Assembly (NCBI RefSeq): GCF_000429185.2
Contig: NZ_AUBJ02000001.1
Location: 5,394,001-5,458,000, forward strand
Direction: 5' to 3'
DNA length: 64,000 nucleotides
DNA from: Actinoalloteichus caeruleus DSM 43889
Lineage (GTDB): Bacteria > Actinomycetota > Actinomycetes > Mycobacteriales > Pseudonocardiaceae
The translations under genes and the position numbers were made by a program. Below, one piece after another: positions 61,854 through 64,000 of this stretch (position 1 is the first letter of the stretch; each line of letters begins with the position of its first letter). The notes beneath the pieces are model-generated. The model was not told the DNA's origin. It was given only the letters and a program-made list of their open reading frames with translations, and did no database searches.

Positions 61854-62872
61854 GAGGAAGCAGTGACGTGGACGACTGGTTGATCTTCCGCGGCAGCGGG
61901 CAGCCGCACGAGGGCATCGAACGGCTGCCCGAACCGCCCCCGTGGCGGTACTTCGACGGTGGTCCCCCGCTTCCCGTGCCCGACGCGGACGACCCCTCGG
62001 TCGCGCGCCGGCTGGGTGACGTCGCCAGGGCCAGGGTGTACCGGCCCTACGGCGACGAGCTGGAGCTCGTGAACTCCGCCCTGTACCTCCGCCGGCCCCT
62101 GCTTGTCACCGGGAAACCCGGCATCGGGAAGTCCACCCTGGCCTACTCCATCGCGAGCGAACTCCGCCTCGGCCCCGTCCTGACCTGGTCGATCACCAGC
62201 CGCTCGACCATCGAGCAGGGCCTGTTCAGCTACGACGCCATGGCCCGGCTCGAGGAGGCGAACCTGCGTCGGCACCTTCCCGACGCCACCGAGCCGCTGG
62301 ACATCGGCCGCTACATCCGCCTGGGACCGCTGGGCACCGCGTTGCTGCCCTACGAACGGCCCAGGGTGCTGCTCATCGACGAGATCGACAAGAGCGACAT
62401 CGACCTGCCCAACGACCTGCTCCACGTCTTCGAGAACGGGGAGTACACGGTCCCGGTGCTCCAGCGGATCGCCGCCACCCAGCCCGCCGTGTCGGTCGCG
62501 GTGTCCGGGAGCGAGCGGCAGGCGGAGATCCACCGGGGGCAGGTGCGCTGCCGGGCCTTCCCCTTCGTCGTGCTCACCAGCAACGGTGAACGGGACTTCC
62601 CCCCGGCGTTCCTGAGGCGGTGCATCCGGGTCGAGCTCCGCGAGCCGGGGCCCGAGCAGCTCGCCAGCATGGTGGAGTCGCAACTGGGGCCCGAGATGTA
62701 CGAGGAGAGCCAGGACCTCGTGGAGCGGTTCCTGGCTCGGCGGGCCGACGGCACGTTGACCACGGACCAGCTCCTGAGCGCCATCTACCTGACCTCCTAC
62801 GCGGCCCAGGAACGGGGCGAGACCCGCGAGCGGCTCGCGGACCAGATCCTCCGGTTCGTCGACACCACCTGA
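61850..62872 (+). CDS. MoxR-like AAA+ ATPase of the vWA-MoxR-VMAP set
   Basis: A 340-residue AAA+ ATPase. Walker A is GKPGIGKST (residues 88-96) and Walker B LLIDEIDKSD (Asp177, Glu178). LTSNGERDFPPAFLRRCIRVEL provides sensor-1 Asn and an arginine-finger-like Arg pair, and a C-terminal lid follows. MoxR ATPases work with vWA proteins as chaperone-like switches. The GTG overlaps the previous stop (GTGA); GTG 61868 behind GAGAGGAAG is an alternative start. It is followed after 4 bases by the vWA gene. Confidence 0.9.
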   Translation: MRGSSDVDDWLIFRGSGQPHEGIERLPEPPPWRYFDGGPPLPVPDADDPSVARRLGDVARARVYRPYGDELELVNSALYLRRPLLVTGKPGIGKSTLAYSIASELRLGPVLTWSITSRSTIEQGLFSYDAMARLEEANLRRHLPDATEPLDIGRYIRLGPLGTALLPYERPRVLLIDEIDKSDIDLPNDLLHVFENGEYTVPVLQRIAATQPAVSVAVSGSERQAEIHRGQVRCRAFPFVVLTSNGERDFPPAFLRRCIRVELREPGPEQLASMVESQLGPEMYEESQDLVERFLARRADGTLTTDQLLSAIYLTSYAAQERGETRERLADQILRFVDTT

Positions 62873-62876
62873 CGCC

Positions 62877-64000
62877 ATGAGCATGCGCCGTCTGATCAAG
62901 GTCCTGGACGACCTCGGCCTGGAACCCACCTACCGTGAGGTGGCCGAGGCGCTGTGGCTCGCCCGGCACCTGGGGGGCCCGACCGGCGGTTCGACGGTCC
63001 GGGTGACCCGACCGGCCAAGCAGGAGGCCGCCGAGCCGGAGGGGTGGCCGGCGCCCTACCGGCCGCCGGCCGAGGACGGCCGGGGCGTGGACGGCAGGGA
63101 CGGCAACGAGGTCGGGGACGACTGGCGGTACGGCCTGTACTCGAACGGGCTGACCGAGGAACGCCCCAGCACCGAGGCCAGGGGCCACAACATCCGCGTG
63201 CCCGCCGTGAGCGCGCTCCCCGACCAGCTCGAGCTGATCCGCCAGTTGCGCGCGTTCAAGAGACGCCTGGTCGCGGGGCGGACCCAGCAGCTCGACGAGG
63301 AGGGCACGGTCGCCTGGATAGCCAGGACCCAGGTGTGGAGGCCGGTGTTCCGGCCCGTGCCCGAACGGTGGTTCGACGTGGTGCTGCTCGTCGACACCGG
63401 CGCCTCCATGGTGATCTGGAAGGCGTTGGTCTCCGAGCTGGCCAGCCTGTTGCAGTGCCTCGGGGCGTTCCGGGACGTGCGGGTGCGTTACCTGCACAGC
63501 ACCGAGGACGGTGAGGTCTCGCAGAGCAGCTCCGACCGCCGGGACAGCACGCGGCTGCGTCCGCTGCCGGAGCTGCTCGACCCGGCCGGGCGGCGCGTGG
63601 TGATCGTGGTCAGCGACTGCGTCGGCGAGGGGTGGGACAGCGGGGTGATCGGGCGGGGGCTCGCGGAGCTCTCCCGCAGCGGCCCGGTGTCCGTCTTCCA
63701 ACCGCTGCCCCAGCACCTGTGGCGGCGGACGGGCGTCCGGCCGGTGAGCGGCCGCATGTCGGCGGCGACCTTCGGGCGGGGACGCCGCCGGTTCCGGTTC
63801 CGGGCGCGGCGGTCGTTGGCCGACCGGCGCAGGAGCACCCGCGCGACCAGCATCCCCGTCCTCCAGCTCGGGCCGGAGTGGCTGGGGCCCTGGGCCAGGC
63901 TGGTGGCGGGTCGGGGGAGCGCCACGATGGACTGCGCGGTGCTCGGGCTGCCCGCGACGCGTCCCTCGACGAGCCCGGTCCAACGGCAGCGGCGGTACCT
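62877..64000 (+). CDS. SAV_2336-like vWA protein, 3' truncated by window edge
   Basis: The frame is open from ATG 62877 to the end of the window (374 codons seen). The N-terminal SAV_2336-type region (MRRLIKVLDDLGLEPTYREVAEALWLARHL) is followed by a disordered acidic linker (~45-95). A von Willebrand A-like domain begins at FDVVLLVDTGASMVIWK. The MIDAS motif reads D173-T-G-A-S177 instead of DxSxS, so metal binding may be altered. RRVVIVVSDCVGEGW and an Arg-rich segment (FGRGRRRFRFRARRS) come later. It is the third partner of the MoxR/VMAP set. Confidence 0.85.
   Translation, partial: MSMRRLIKVLDDLGLEPTYREVAEALWLARHLGGPTGGSTVRVTRPAKQEAAEPEGWPAPYRPPAEDGRGVDGRDGNEVGDDWRYGLYSNGLTEERPSTEARGHNIRVPAVSALPDQLELIRQLRAFKRRLVAGRTQQLDEEGTVAWIARTQVWRPVFRPVPERWFDVVLLVDTGASMVIWKALVSELASLLQCLGAFRDVRVRYLHSTEDGEVSQSSSDRRDSTRLRPLPELLDPAGRRVVIVVSDCVGEGWDSGVIGRGLAELSRSGPVSVFQPLPQHLWRRTGVRPVSGRMSAATFGRGRRRFRFRARRSLADRRRSTRATSIPVLQLGPEWLGPWARLVAGRGSATMDCAVLGLPATRPSTSPVQRQRRY

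Noticed and set aside
1-64000. Insertion sequences, transposases, prophage or integrase genes
   Set aside because: No transposase, integrase or phage structural motif was seen in any plausible frame.

Overview
The window comes from a high-GC actinomycete chromosome, most likely Pseudonocardiaceae or a close relative. The evidence is strong GC bias with G/C in third codon positions, many GTG starts, a mycothiol-linked enzyme set, and a gene order that matches a core block I remember from Mycobacterium tuberculosis (Rv2478c to Rv2464c): ssb - ettA - NAD-GDH - thioesterase - hypothetical - aglA - glbO - HNH - DUF5130 - pepN - DsbA-like - rpiB - nei. Family assignments rest on motifs visible in the sequence and on recall; no database search was run.

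Layout. 0-7 kb: the end of an ABC exporter, a MerR regulator, and a ferric-reductase-like membrane protein beside a molybdopterin oxidoreductase with a small partner. 7.6-10 kb: tRNA-Arg and a CopD/CtaG fusion. 10.2-26.4 kb: two DnaA-box-like sites, a paralogous ssb, ettA, a long TPR/disordered gene broken by two apparent -1 frameshifts, the giant glutamate dehydrogenase, a thioesterase, aglA and glbO. 26.4-39.6 kb: an insertion relative to the mycobacterial order, rich in peptide and amino-acid functions. It carries MscS, dipeptidase E, an IclR-controlled set (OPT transporter, M29-like and S33 hydrolases, AroM, Asp/Glu racemase, DUF1177), an APC permease and a prolyl oligopeptidase. 39.9-50.4 kb: the core block resumes with HNH nuclease, DUF5130, pepN, DsbA-like, rpiB and nei. 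It is interrupted by an unusual gene for 15 heptad repeats (GIRVTxx) and by three accessory genes. 50.7-58.5 kb: a membrane protein with an acidic tail, an Eis-like acetyltransferase, an MDMPI-domain protein, the modABC molybdate transporter (modC frameshifted), a flavoprotein, a PPOX-fold protein and an HD-like protein. 58.6-64 kb: tRNA-Gly and tRNA-Pro, then a four-gene set of trypsin-co-occurring domain protein, trypsin-VMAP protein, MoxR ATPase and vWA protein that runs off the right edge.

The two candidates of most interest are the vWA-MoxR-VMAP type conflict system at the right end and the GIRVT heptad-repeat gene at 40.8-41.3 kb. The OPT/AroM/DUF1177/racemase cluster comes next: it has a clear promoter and operator but no known pathway. 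Regulation visible in the sequence includes many strong hairpins between convergent genes and a recurring TAnnnT box 6-7 bases upstream of start codons, which suggests leaderless transcripts.
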